A stretch of DNA of 64,000 nucleotides from Novosphingobium sp. PhB57 (GCF_004342985.1 NZ_SMBO01000008.1:62001-126000), one strand, 5' to 3'; shown: positions 8,419 through 17,151, counted from the first letter of the stretch. Notes: a model not told the origin generated them from the sequence alone. Translations and numbers: made by a program.

Positions 8419-9058
8419 TCAGAGGAAGGCTTTGATCGCAGCAATGGTAGGCTCCGGAGCGCTCAGGTTCGGGCAGTGACCGGTGGCGTCTAATACCACC
8501 AGTTCGCTGCCTTGAATAGCATCGTGGACGTACGCGCCCACGCTCAATGGTGCGATAACGTCGTCTCGGCATTGAAGGATGAGTACGCGCGCTGCTGCGG
8601 TCGCAAGGTCTGCGCGATGATCAGAGAGAAAGGTAACCCGGGCAAAATGCTTGGCGATCTGCGGATCGGTGCGGCAAACGCTGGCGGTCAATTCGTCGCC
8701 GAGCTCCGAGCGGTCCGCATTGCCCATTATTAGCGATGCCATTGCTTGGGCCCAACCCATGTGATTGCAGTCGAGAAACTCCAGCAAGGCGCCGATTTCA
8801 ACGCGCGGGCCAAATCGACGAGGTCGTCGGCATACCCGTCGAGCGAGGTATACTGCTCCTCATCATAAGCCGTAAGGTCTGACTCACCAGCCCCGATGTG
8901 ATCGAACAGGACCACCCGATAGTCATGCTCGAACGCGGGCGCGAAGTAGAGCCACATATTCTGGTCGCAACCAAAACCATGCGCGAAGACATCGCGGTCT
9001 TGCCATCTCCGCTCGAACGGACATTGAAGCGCCGGATAGCCTCGGTTACGTCTAACAG
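8419..9058 (-). pseudogene. RsbQ-like alpha/beta hydrolase, frameshifted and internally deleted
   Basis: Three pieces in different frames rebuild an RsbQ/KAI2-type hydrolase. VTEAIRRFNVRSSGDGKTA is followed, after a shift near 8990, by FAHGFGCDQNMWLYFAPAFE and VLFDHIGAGESDL...YADDLVDLARALK. Then at about 8795 the sequence jumps to LLEFLDCNHMGWA and continues to the end, with the catalytic Asp (RDDVIAP) and His (GHCP). About 60 residues expected between ALK and LLEFLD, including the GHS nucleophile elbow, are absent. A protein made from this locus could not be an active hydrolase. It lies immediately upstream of the PAS kinase, as in RsbQ/P-like pairs. Confidence 0.85.
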
Positions 9059-9200
9059 GTGCGTTGCTCTGCCTGCGTGGCGATGGGAGAGGATATCCTC
9101 GGGAACATTCGTTAATCGGACACCACGTGAGCTGGGGATGCAAGGAAAATGCGCACATGTGCACATTGTTGCCGGTGCCGAGCGGGAAGCGCTCGATAAG

Positions 9201-9866
9201 TCAGGCGAGCATTGGCTCCCGTGCAGGTCGTATCAACATATGCGGCGCACCAGACGTCGCAGGCTCCGTTTGAACACGCTCATTGTGACCTAAAGAAAGC
9301 GTTTTTCCCCGAAGGCTGATGGCGCCGCTTTTGCGCAGATCCTTCAAAACGCGGTTGACGTGAACCGCGGTAAGACCCAGCACGTCGGCCATGTCCTGCT
9401 GAGTCAACGGTATGGTGCAGCGATGCACAGATACAGCATCCGACGCATGGAGTCGGCGATGCAATTCGAGTAGAAACTCCTGCACGCGCGCCTTCGCAGA
9501 TTTGCGGCCCAAGCTGACGATCCAGTCAGTTTGGCGGTTGAACGCCTTTAGCATCGCGCCCAGAAGATCTTGTACTGCTTTTCCAGGCTGCGCGTAGATA
9601 TTTTCCAGGGGGATTTCAGTGACGGTCATGGGGGTGATGGCAATGATCGGAAGCTGGGCCTTGCCCGCGAGCAACCACTGCGGCTCGCAAAAATCGCCTG
9701 GCAAGTATACCGCGGTGATCTGCCTGCGGCCGTCGGGGACGATCGAATATCGACATGCCCAACCTTCCTGGATTTTGTAAACTACGCGCTGGGGATCGCC
9801 GACGCGGGCAAGGTGCTCATGCTTGCTGAAATGGCGGATATGCAGATTGCTCGTTTCGATTGTCAT
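9201..9866 (-). CDS. Crp/Fnr-family transcriptional regulator
   Basis: 221 residues. The N-terminal cyclic-nucleotide-binding-like beta barrel (FSKHEHLARVGDPQRVVYKI, then VPDGRRQITAVYLPGDFCEP) is followed by the long dimer helix and a C-terminal winged helix with recognition region PLTQQDMADVLGLTAVHVNR. No Cys cluster for an iron-sulfur centre is seen at the N-terminus, so this is not a classical FNR oxygen sensor. GGGAGG precedes the ATG. A GAAAC-N16-CGTT sequence (9902-9926), one base off the EcfG consensus, lies about 35 bases upstream. Its targets are unknown. Confidence 0.88.
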   Translation of the reverse strand: MTIETSNLHIRHFSKHEHLARVGDPQRVVYKIQEGWACRYSIVPDGRRQITAVYLPGDFCEPQWLLAGKAQLPIIAITPMTVTEIPLENIYAQPGKAVQDLLGAMLKAFNRQTDWIVSLGRKSAKARVQEFLLELHRRLHASDAVSVHRCTIPLTQQDMADVLGLTAVHVNRVLKDLRKSGAISLRGKTLSLGHNERVQTEPATSGAPHMLIRPAREPMLA

Positions 9867-9901
9867 CCTTGCCTCCCGCCGGTTGCGGCCCTCGGCGTCA
9901 T

Positions 9902-9926
9902 AACGCGCTCACCCCTTGCAGGTTTC
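9902..9926 (-). promoter_or_regulatory. Weak EcfG-like promoter candidate
   Basis: On the minus strand GAAAC, 16 bases, CGTT. The -35 has one mismatch to GGAAC and the -10 is exact. Placed about 35 bases before the Crp/Fnr gene start. Confidence 0.3.
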
Positions 9927-9999
9927 TGAAATGAGATTTCACATAGTCGCCAGCGAAGGCCTGGGCGGCGAACGCCAAGAACTAAGCTCCCGTCCGCTT

Positions 10000-12510
10000 T
10001 TATAAGTCTGGTAACACCTGATCGGCGCGACCCCAGTGCGCAAGGTTCTTGGATGACGCACGCTTCAGCATCTCTGCGCTGTCACCGATATGCCAATGCG
10101 CAGGTTTATCGAGATCATGCAGTTCGTCCCATGTCAGAGGGACGGCGATCGGCGCGAACTCGCGATTGCGAGCACTATACGGCATGACAGCCGTCGCGCC
10201 GCGCTGGTTGCGCAGATAGTCGATGAATATTCGGCCAGTTCGTCGGGATTTTGACAAAGCGGCGGTGAAATGTCCAGGGTCTGCTTGCTCCAGCGCCAAG
10301 GCGAACCGATGGGCAAAGTCCTTCACCACCGGCCATTCGGCGGACGGGGTAAGCGGAGCAATGACGTGGACGCCCTTCCCGCCTGTCACCATCGGAAAGG
10401 TGATAAGCCCCATCTGGGCCAGCAGATCGCGGATATGGAATGCGGCCGAGACCACATCCTTGAACTCAAGCCCTTCATCAGGATCAAGATCAAAAACCAA
10501 CCTGTCGGCTTTCTCCACATCCTCGATCCGCGCGCCCCAGCCATGAAACTCGATCGTACCCATTTGCACGCACATCAGGAGGCCAGTCGGCGTGTCTATG
10601 AAAAGATAAGCTTCTTCGTGCCCGTCCTTCTCGCGAATACTGATATGTTTTACGTCATCGCCGAAGCTGCCGGCGTCGTGCTTCTGAAAGAAGCACTTCT
10701 TCTCGCGCCCCTGCGGACAGCGCACGAGGCTGATGGGCCGGCTTCCTGCCCACGGCAGCATGATAGGCGCAACGGTCTCATAATAGTCCGCTAGCTGCCC
10801 CTTGGTAAGCTTACCCTCTGGGAAAATTACGCGTTCGCGGTTGGTGACTTTTACGGTGTTTGCCGGCTCTGCCGTTGCAACGGCCACCGGTGCCTCCTTC
10901 TCGATCACCACAGCTTCAGGCTTTTTGTCCTCACGAAGCCCCAGATAGCTGGGATGGCGCAGCACCCCTTCATCGGTGTACTCGAGATAAGCGATCTCGG
11001 CGACCAGCTTCGGTTCGATCCAGTGGGCACCGCGCACAGCGGCGCGCGGTGCCTGAACCGTCGCCTCCTTTCGCGCGAGGGGGGCCATGATTTCCATCAG
11101 GCGCTCTGTCTCGGCCCTGGTAAATCCGGTTCCGACCTTACCGGCGTAGCGGAGCTTTCCATCGTCGTTGACGCCCAGGAGAAGGGATCGGAACCCGCGC
11201 TGCTTGTCTGAAGGCGTCCAGCCCACAATCACGAACTCTTGCCGGCGGATGCACTTGGTCTTGACCCAGCTGCCGCTGCGCGAGCCGCTATATCGAGCGT
11301 CGATGCGCTTCGATATGACCCCTTCCAGCCCCGCCTCGCAAAAAGTGGCCAGCAGCTTTTCGCCGTTGCCGACAATATGGTCTGAATAGCGCAGCCGACC
11401 TTTGTGGCCGTCAAGAATGCCCGCCAACTTCTCCTTGCGCTCGATCAGCGGCAAGTTGGTGAGACCCTCGCCGTTCAATTCCAGCAGATCGAACGCGAAA
11501 TAGTTGATTATCCCAGGGTTGTCCTTCAGCGCGGCTTGCAGCGCCTGAAAGCTGGTCCGGCCATCGGGCAGCGTCACCACCGCCTCGCCGTCGATCAGCG
11601 CGCTTTCAACGTCAAGCTGCGCGGCCTCTGTGATAAGACCCGCGAACCGATCCGACCAGTCCAAACCTGATCGGGTATAAGCCCGCCCCTCGCCGCCGCC
11701 GATGGCAATGAGCGTTCGATAGCCGTCATACTTCAACTCATGGAGCCAGCGATCGCCAGGCGGCACATGGTCTACGAGAGCAGCAAGCTGGACAGGTTGG
11801 GATGGAGGGAGTTTGGCTTTGTTCTTGCCCCGTCGGGCCGTGGCGGTCGATGATTTCGACTTCGTGGACGGACCTTTAGCCTTGCCGCCCCGATTCCGGA
11901 TCCGCTTGCCTGCAGCGATTTCTTCCATCGTCCGTCCGCTGTCGATACTCGTAAGATGGATACCGATGAGGTCGTCCGAGCCACCGGCAAACTCGTCCTC
12001 GACCTTGCGCAGAATCCAGTTTTCGCCCTTCTCCTTCCCCCGTGGCTTAAGGCGGAACATGATCCACTCACCCTTCATGCGGCGGCCATGGAGGGTGAAA
12101 TGCAGATGCCCTTCGGCGAGCGTTTTGGTTGGATCTTTGCCAGGGACTGGCTCCCAGGTGCCGTTGTCCCAAAGCATCACGGTGCCGCCGCCATACTCAC
12201 CTTTGGGGATCGTCCCCTCGAAACGGGCATAATCGAGCGGATGGTCTTCGGTGCGAACTGCCAAGCGTTTGTCATCAGGGTTGGCGCTTGGCCCTCGGGT
12301 CACAGCCCAGCTGACCAGCGTGCCATCCAGCTCGAGGCGGAAGTCATAATGCAGGCGCGTCGCGGCATGCTTCTGGACAACGAAGCCATTACCTGACGTT
12401 GGCCCTGAGGCGCCAGAAGGTTCCGCGGTACGCGCGAAATCCCGCTTTTCGCGATATTTCGCAAGCCGCTCTTCCGCCGAGGTTGCTTTCGCCTTGGTCG
12501 CCCGTGCCAT
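10000..12510 (-). CDS. ligD: ATP-dependent DNA ligase D (LigD)
   Basis: 836 residues with all three LigD modules. The 3'-phosphoesterase is at ~25-190 (FVVQKHAATRLHYDFRLELD, AVTRGPS). The ATP ligase is at ~250-550, with the adenylation lysine in ELKYDGYRTL and the OB-fold part KCIRRQEFVIVGWTPS. The primase-polymerase is at ~590-830, with metal ligands in VFDLDPDEGLEF and GGKGVHVIAPL. ATG 12510 was preferred over the longer frame because GGAGCGGAT precedes it and MARATKAKA is a normal start. LigD works with Ku in non-homologous end joining; no Ku gene is in this window. The gene sits among stress genes. Confidence 0.95.
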   Translation of the reverse strand: MARATKAKATSAEERLAKYREKRDFARTAEPSGASGPTSGNGFVVQKHAATRLHYDFRLELDGTLVSWAVTRGPSANPDDKRLAVRTEDHPLDYARFEGTIPKGEYGGGTVMLWDNGTWEPVPGKDPTKTLAEGHLHFTLHGRRMKGEWIMFRLKPRGKEKGENWILRKVEDEFAGGSDDLIGIHLTSIDSGRTMEEIAAGKRIRNRGGKAKGPSTKSKSSTATARRGKNKAKLPPSQPVQLAALVDHVPPGDRWLHELKYDGYRTLIAIGGGEGRAYTRSGLDWSDRFAGLITEAAQLDVESALIDGEAVVTLPDGRTSFQALQAALKDNPGIINYFAFDLLELNGEGLTNLPLIERKEKLAGILDGHKGRLRYSDHIVGNGEKLLATFCEAGLEGVISKRIDARYSGSRSGSWVKTKCIRRQEFVIVGWTPSDKQRGFRSLLLGVNDDGKLRYAGKVGTGFTRAETERLMEIMAPLARKEATVQAPRAAVRGAHWIEPKLVAEIAYLEYTDEGVLRHPSYLGLREDKKPEAVVIEKEAPVAVATAEPANTVKVTNRERVIFPEGKLTKGQLADYYETVAPIMLPWAGSRPISLVRCPQGREKKCFFQKHDAGSFGDDVKHISIREKDGHEEAYLFIDTPTGLLMCVQMGTIEFHGWGARIEDVEKADRLVFDLDPDEGLEFKDVVSAAFHIRDLLAQMGLITFPMVTGGKGVHVIAPLTPSAEWPVVKDFAHRFALALEQADPGHFTAALSKSRRTGRIFIDYLRNQRGATAVMPYSARNREFAPIAVPLTWDELHDLDKPAHWHIGDSAEMLKRASSKNLAHWGRADQVLPDL

Positions 12511-12605
12511 ATCCGCTCCGATCGAGAACCATCTCAAATCCCGAGAAGGGCGCCGCGTTCCCTTTGCACACGTGTGTGGGAGCGAAGTCGTCCGGGAAAC
12601 CCACA

Positions 12606-13019
12606 TCAGTATCGCGCTAGCAGCCGTTCCACGCTCGGCGCTGCGGTCTTCTGCTTGTTATCTCCATCCTTGATGTCGGCTTCGAGCGCTTCGCGGATGC
12701 GGCCGATCTGCGCATCCGTCAGATGCTCGATGCCAACGAATTCCACCCGCGCCTTGTCCAGCGCCCTGATAATCTCGTCGAGCTTTGCCTGCATGGCCGC
12801 GCCGTCCCGATTCTGGCTGTTCTGGATAAGGAAGACCGCAAGAAATGTCAGGACCGTGGTCGCGGTGTTGACGATCAGCTGCCAGGTATCGGAATAACGC
12901 ATGAACGGGCCGCTCACAGCCCACACGACAATGAACAGCGTGGAGATGATGAAGGCCAAGGGCTGCCCCATCAGCTGGGCGCACTTTGTGGCGATGCCGG
13001 TGAAAATCTTATCCATCAT
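12606..13019 (-). CDS. Low-affinity iron permease family small membrane protein
   Basis: 137 residues. Two hydrophobic helices (PLAFIISTLFIVVWAVSGPF and a second around TATTVLTFLAVFLIQNSQNR) are followed by a charged C-terminal tail with helical register (AAMQAKLDEIIRALDKARVE). This is the layout of the bacterial PF04120 family, named after a fungal low-affinity iron permease; transport activity in bacteria is not established. GGAGCCTC precedes the ATG. About 95 bases upstream of ligD and probably in the same transcript. Confidence 0.8.
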   Translation of the reverse strand: MMDKIFTGIATKCAQLMGQPLAFIISTLFIVVWAVSGPFMRYSDTWQLIVNTATTVLTFLAVFLIQNSQNRDGAAMQAKLDEIIRALDKARVEFVGIEHLTDAQIGRIREALEADIKDGDNKQKTAAPSVERLLARY

Positions 13020-13077
13020 GAGGCTCCGTACTGTTCGTATGTGTTGTCACATCATCCCCTTGCGTCTTTCGGGTTGT

Positions 13078-13734
13078 TCACACTCCTGTCTGCGAGTTCG
13101 GCGCTGCTACCGGTTTTGATTCAGGGGATTCTCGCTGCCGCAGGAATATGGAAAGGACCACCAGCACGGCCGTCGAAAGAAATTCGCTCTGCCAGTTCTG
13201 GAACGATTCAAACCACAGCTGCGCATCACCAAGGTAGGCAAAGACGGCCTTAGGTGTTTCGCCATGTTCCAGGGCCTCTTGCGCCGAGGCATGCGCGCTG
13301 TTGATCCAGTGCATCGTGAATGACGCGACAAACAACAGGATCAATGCAAGGCCAAGGGAGCGCGCATAAATCGCCCGCCAGAGCGGACCTTTGCGCAAGA
13401 TCGACGGTACACTGTGTTCCTGGGCATTCTGGTCTAGATCATCGTCACGGGGCGGAGCATCGGGATCTTTCGATTCCGCCGATCCACGCTGGATCAGGAA
13501 GGCGGTAAGCACGACGTAGGCCGCCATTTGCAGGAACTCGCTCTCCCAATTCTCGAACACCGACGAGAGGAATTGCGGGCTGGCCGCATAGGCAAAGAGC
13601 GTCAGGCCGGGCTGGGCATGGCGCCGGGCATCTTCCAGATCGACATACCATCCCGAGATATATTGCCCGACAATGCAAAAGGCGAAAAGCGCCAGGAGGG
13701 CGATCGTAAGCCCATTGTCTCTCAGAAGTCGCAT
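13078..13734 (-). CDS. DUF6766-type membrane protein
   Basis: 218 residues. Internally duplicated layout with four hydrophobic helices: NGLTIALLALFAFCIVGQYI, FLQMAAYVVLTAFLIQ, LGLALILLFVASFTMHW and FLSTAVLVVLSIFLRQ. Each pair is joined by a segment ending in ENWESEFLQM or QNWQSEFLST. The repeated NWxSEFL motif is characteristic of this uncharacterised family. Upstream at 13766-13790 is a sequence one base off the EcfG promoter consensus. The function is unknown and the protein probably sits in the inner membrane. Confidence 0.75.
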   Translation of the reverse strand: MRLLRDNGLTIALLALFAFCIVGQYISGWYVDLEDARRHAQPGLTLFAYAASPQFLSSVFENWESEFLQMAAYVVLTAFLIQRGSAESKDPDAPPRDDDLDQNAQEHSVPSILRKGPLWRAIYARSLGLALILLFVASFTMHWINSAHASAQEALEHGETPKAVFAYLGDAQLWFESFQNWQSEFLSTAVLVVLSIFLRQRESPESKPVAAPNSQTGV

Positions 13735-13765
13735 CCCAAAGTCTCTCGCTACCTTTTGCTTTGGA

Positions 13766-13790
13766 AACGCATGAGAAACAATTGGGTTCG
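13766..13790 (-). promoter_or_regulatory. Weak EcfG-like promoter candidate
   Basis: On the minus strand CGAAC, 16 bases, CGTT. The -35 has one mismatch to GGAAC. It lies about 31 bases before the start of the DUF6766-type gene. Confidence 0.4.
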
Positions 13791-13801
13791 AAGAACCTTG
13801 C

Positions 13802-14407
13802 CTACTTGGTCAAACCAGCGAGCCATTCGCTGATGGATTTCTGCGACGTGGCGGCCGTGTCTGCCCCCATGCTTGAGGCCATGATTTCCAAGGCCCATAT
13901 CCCCCGCTCATCACTTTCCGCAGCGACGGCATCTTTGGGCACCCATAGAGCATAATCGCGCATATGGGCGTCTGCCGCGGTAAACAGGACGCAGATGTCA
14001 GTGGCAATCCCGCAGAGCACCAGTTTGCTCACGCCTAGCTTCGGCAGCAGCACCGGCAGATTGGTCGCGTAAAACCCGGAGAATTGCGGCTTGATGATGA
14101 AGAAGTCGCCTTGCTCCGGCTTCACCAAATCTGTGACGAGGTTATCCTGCTCCAAGGCGCGCTCTACGAGCCTGGACGCCTCTGAATGCCATTCGCCAAA
14201 ATTGTCGTTCACATAAATTACCGGCCAACCATGCGTACGAAATTCCTGGTGTAGCTGATTTATGCGGCCGGCGGCCTCGAGAGCACGCGGCTTCAACGCC
14301 TCTGCCCCCTCAAAATCGAAACAGTTGACCATATCCAGGATCAACAAAGCTGCTCGATCGCCGGACTCCAATGAGGTTTCGGATGGCTGCTTGTCTTTTG
14401 AAGCCAT
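13802..14407 (-). CDS. Isochorismatase-family cysteine hydrolase
   Basis: 201 residues. The catalytic triad can be placed: Asp in LLILDMVNCF (near residue 26), Lys in FIIKPQFSGFY, and Cys in LCGIATDICVLFTA after the cis-peptide-type GIATD motif. This is the fold of isochorismatases, nicotinamidases and N-carbamoyl hydrolases; the substrate cannot be deduced. The ATG at 14407 has GGTGGAG before it. Cytoplasmic (no signal sequence). It lies between the DUF3606 and DUF6766 genes on the same strand. Confidence 0.88.
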   Translation of the reverse strand: MASKDKQPSETSLESGDRAALLILDMVNCFDFEGAEALKPRALEAAGRINQLHQEFRTHGWPVIYVNDNFGEWHSEASRLVERALEQDNLVTDLVKPEQGDFFIIKPQFSGFYATNLPVLLPKLGVSKLVLCGIATDICVLFTAADAHMRDYALWVPKDAVAAESDERGIWALEIMASSMGADTAATSQKSISEWLAGLTK

Positions 14408-14455
14408 AGAACTCCACCGTTTAGATGGGGCCGGCAGCCGCCAGCCCCTTTCTGC

Positions 14456-14644
14456 TCATCCTTTTGTGAGCTTCTCCGCCTCGGCGTCCAGCTTCTCGCG
14501 ATCATTGCCAACCCGTTTGATGAGATCTTTCGCCTGCTCGCGGGTCAAGCCATGCTCCGCAGCAAAATAATCGACCTCATAGTCCTCATCGCCCGCGACC
14601 GTGCGGCGATCGGCGCTACCGCGCTCGGATTTATCATCTGCCAC
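14456..14644 (-). CDS. DUF3606 small protein
   Basis: 62 residues if started at GTG 14644 (ADDKSERGSADRRTVAGDED...). The core YEVDYFAAEHGLTREQAKDL followed by IKRVGNDREKLDAEAEKL is the DUF3606 signature. GTG was chosen over the longer frame because AGAGG lies 6 bases upstream, an exact EcfG promoter ends 30 bases upstream, and family members usually begin M-A-D-D-K. DUF3606 proteins are small, soluble and of unknown role. Confidence 0.82.
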   Translation of the reverse strand: MADDKSERGSADRRTVAGDEDYEVDYFAAEHGLTREQAKDLIKRVGNDREKLDAEAEKLTKG

Positions 14645-14674
14645 TACGCACCTCTCATGTATCAGCTTTATGGC

Positions 14675-14699
14675 AACGGATTCCAGAGCACGGAGTTCC
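14675..14699 (-). promoter_or_regulatory. EcfG-type (general stress) promoter
   Basis: On the minus strand GGAAC (14695-14699), a 16-base spacer and CGTT (14675-14678), an exact consensus match. It lies 30 bases before the GTG of the DUF3606 gene. Confidence 0.75.
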
Positions 14700-14861
14700 G
14701 CTCGGCTTGCCATGGCCAGACAGGCACGCTCTTCGCCGCGCCCGCGCCCGCGCCGTCATAGGCGAAATGGGTGATGGGAAAAGTCGAGGATTTTAAGCAC
14801 CATTCAGCGAACTCAGGTTGCCGAAGCAGCGCTACAGGCGCTGCTGGGAATTTGCCGCTAG

Positions 14862-15119
14862 GTGAATACGAGAGCCCGCTATATTTCCGATCCGACGACC
14901 TGCGCCTATGATCCAAGCAAGGAAAAGTCACTGCTGTGCCGGGCGGATGGCGGCAGTGCTACCGATGCCGATTGCATCACGGCGGGCGAAGCGCGAACCA
15001 TCAACGCGATGTGGTACGGCCAGACCGCAGACGGCAGCAGCGCAGACCCCGCAACGCTCGCAGGCCTGTCGGACCGCCTCGCGCCCGGCCAGTTGTGGTT
15101 CGGCCTTACCCGCACATGA
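14862..15119 (+). pseudogene. Tannase/feruloyl esterase fragment
   Basis: The frame reads ISDPTTCAYDPSKEKSLLCR, then a Cys/Asp-rich stretch (DADCITAGEARTINAMWYG) and QLWFGLTRT before a stop. This matches the mid-region of tannase/feruloyl-esterase proteins (about 500-600 residues), where a calcium-binding DPxxCxYDP motif is followed by a WYGxTxDG segment. Neither the catalytic Ser region nor the C-terminal Asp/His part is present. At 15111-15119 the sequence passes directly into an unrelated gene end. Confidence 0.75.
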
Positions 15120-15682
15120 ACAGTTGCACGGTGGTCGGCGCCGAACTTGTCTGCGCCGCGTCGAATTATCCGGCAGTGCCGCAGACCAGCGCGGTCGAGG
15201 TGTTCGACACCCGCACGCTGAAGCACGTCCGCAGCGTCAGCCTCGGTTTCGGGCCGGGCTCGCTGACGGTGATGGACCGCCATGACGGCAAGTGGTGGGC
15301 GGTCTTTGCCAACTACGAAGGCAAGGGCGGCGAGCCGGGGCGCGACTACCGCTATACCGCGCTGGTGCGCATGGACGACCAGTTCCGAGCCGAGGCCAGC
15401 TGGGCCTTCCCCGAGGCTGTACTGGCGCGCATGGCGCCCAAGAGCTGCTCGGGCCTCAGCTGGGGCGACGACGGGCTGATCTACGCCACCGGGCACGACC
15501 GATCGGAGGTCTACGCGTTAAGGTTGCCGGAAGCGAACTCGCGGCTCGAACTGGTGGATACCATCGGCCTAGCCACGCCGGGCCAGGCGATCGACTGGGA
15601 CCCGAAGGAGAAGCGCCGCCTCTGGACTATCGGCCGCGGCCTAAGCGAAGTGGTAGCCAGCGAGATCCGTACGGTGCGGTGA
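15116..15682 (+). pseudogene. C-terminal part of a beta-propeller-like protein, N-terminus lost
   Basis: From ATG 15116 the frame gives 188 residues (MNSCTVVGAELVCAASNYP...), with repeating blade-like units such as SAVEVFDTRTLKHVRSVSLG, GPGSLTVMDRHDGKWWAVFA, GLSWGDDGLIYATGHDR and ATPGQAIDWDPKEKRRLWTI. The reading already makes sense a few codons upstream (RPYPHMNSC), so the ATG is probably an internal Met of a longer ancestral protein. The start coincides with the end of the tannase fragment. No ribosome site is seen before it. Function unknown. Confidence 0.6.
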
Positions 15683-15692
15683 TGGCGGAGTT

Positions 15693-16282
15693 CATTCCTT
15701 AGCGTGGAATGCTGCTGCATGAAACGGACTGTTTCGCCTAGCTAAGAAGTTGGAAAGCAAATTCATTGGGAGGGCTTGCAGTAGCAACTGTACAGGCCCG
15801 TATCGAATTGAAACGCGTTCATCAAAATGCCCAATTTCCCAGCGGCTCGGAAATCCGCAATGACAGATTCCGGCACAACCTGACATTCCCGCAGTAGCAT
15901 CGGATCGGCGTAAGTTGGTCGCGACCTGCCGCCAAAGCAGAACGTCCGCAGCTGGGAACGGAAAATATGGCATTGAACGGCCGCAAAGGGTCGACGGTGG
16001 AAATGGCTGCAACGCGCCCATCTAAGCCGTTCAAGTAGGAAATTAGCGAGCCTATGAGCGGATAATCTGTTCAAGACCGTGGCTGGGACATAGCCGCCGT
16101 TTGCGAGCATGATGGCGACAATTGGCTTTCGGATGAACAGGACTTTCGCGTGGCGACGAAGCTCGGCTGCGGAGCGAGGAGGTGAGGCGGTGCTGCGTTG
16201 GGTTGATTTGAGAACTTAGAATAAGAAAACGTCACTCGTGCTTCATGAAGCGATACTTCCCGGAATGTGCGATGCTCTGTGA
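15693..16282. other. Gap without a gene, contains dispersed repeat
   Basis: About 590 bases. It contains the 78-base exact repeat at 15915-15992 and its flanking half-conserved block up to 16021. Short minus frames such as the one carrying CGRSMPYFPFPAADVLLWRQ are translations of the repeat, since the same peptide appears from the copy at 47.8 kb. Nothing else is assignable. Confidence 0.6.
15915..15992 (-). repeat. Dispersed intergenic repeat, copy B (78 bp identical to copy A)
   Basis: The reverse complement is identical over 78 bases to 47754-47831. The block starts GACCCTTTGCGGCCGTTCAA and ends GGCAGGTCGCGACCAA. Flanks outside the block differ. Just outside it, 15987-16021 matches 23406-23440 at 31 of 35 positions. 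Confidence 0.9.
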
Positions 16283-17146
16283 TCACGTACTGCGGGGAGC
16301 GGCATCGCTGTTCGCCAGCAGACGAATATAAGGGATTGTTATGATCCCATTTAATATCGCTGAGAGCACGATTGCGGCCGGCGCCATTTTCGCATCGGGA
16401 AAATTGGTTGCGGCAATCGCAATTGCCACGCCAGGATGACGTGCGGCGCTCGCCAGCGACAGGGCCAGTCTCTCGTCTTGATTGCCACCTGCCAGCCAAT
16501 GACCCGCAGCCAGCCCAACGAGATTCATCGCGACCAGCACCACAATCGTCCCGTCCCCGATGACCTTGAGGATGGCGGGTGCCAGGACGACTAGCAGCAC
16601 CAGCACGCACAGGATGAACAGGATGGCCGAGACCTTAGCGATGACGTCGGCCACTTTCGCGACGCGCTCGTCCAGCATCTTGCCGACGACAAACCCCAGA
16701 AATAGCGGCCCGCCGACGCCGACGGCCAGGATGCTGGCGATCTTCGCGGGCGCTATCTCAGTATCCACGCCGAAATAGACGCCAGCCAGATGGAGGCCGA
16801 GCGGGGTGATGGCCAGCGATGCCAGGGAAGCAGCGAAGAACAGCCCGGTGACGTAAGATGCCGAGATGCCCGCCTTGATCTGCTTCTTGGGCAGCAAAGG
16901 CGGCACCGGCGAGAACGCCAGCGCGACGATGACCAGCTTCACCACTGGCTTCACGTCGAATGCGGTGGCGATCAATATCGCGGCGACAGGCACTACGATG
17001 TACATGGCCGTGAGGGCCCGAAGACCAAGTCGCCATTCCTGAAAGAGGTAGAAAACGTCCGCCGGCCGTGCGCGCAAAGCCAGAGCGAACACCGTCAGGA
17101 AGATGCTGCCCAGCAGCAGGAACTTCACGATTTCCCCAGGAGCCAT
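16283..17146 (-). CDS. Bile acid:sodium symporter (BASS)-family transporter
   Basis: 287 residues, almost entirely hydrophobic, with about nine membrane helices. Typical motifs are the early ALTAMYIVVPVAAILIATAF, SPVPPLLPKKQIKAG in the middle and the conserved SLASAARHPGVAIAIAATNF near the end. The family moves organic anions, often sulfonated or sulfated, with Na+. The start lies 5 bases after the stop of an arylsulfatase gene, so they are co-transcribed. I infer import of an organosulfate or export of its product across the inner membrane. Confidence 0.85.
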   Translation of the reverse strand: MAPGEIVKFLLLGSIFLTVFALALRARPADVFYLFQEWRLGLRALTAMYIVVPVAAILIATAFDVKPVVKLVIVALAFSPVPPLLPKKQIKAGISASYVTGLFFAASLASLAITPLGLHLAGVYFGVDTEIAPAKIASILAVGVGGPLFLGFVVGKMLDERVAKVADVIAKVSAILFILCVLVLLVVLAPAILKVIGDGTIVVLVAMNLVGLAAGHWLAGGNQDERLALSLASAARHPGVAIAIAATNFPDAKMAPAAIVLSAILNGIITIPYIRLLANSDAAPRST

Positions 17147-17151
17147 GGCAG

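Noticed and set aside
8419..8787. 122-residue frame as an independent hydrolase
   Set aside because: It is only the C-terminal part of the broken RsbQ-like gene and lacks the nucleophile.
15692..16110. Minus frames of about 110 residues near 15.7-16.1 kb
   Set aside because: They translate the 78-bp repeat; the same peptide appears from the copy at 47.8 kb.
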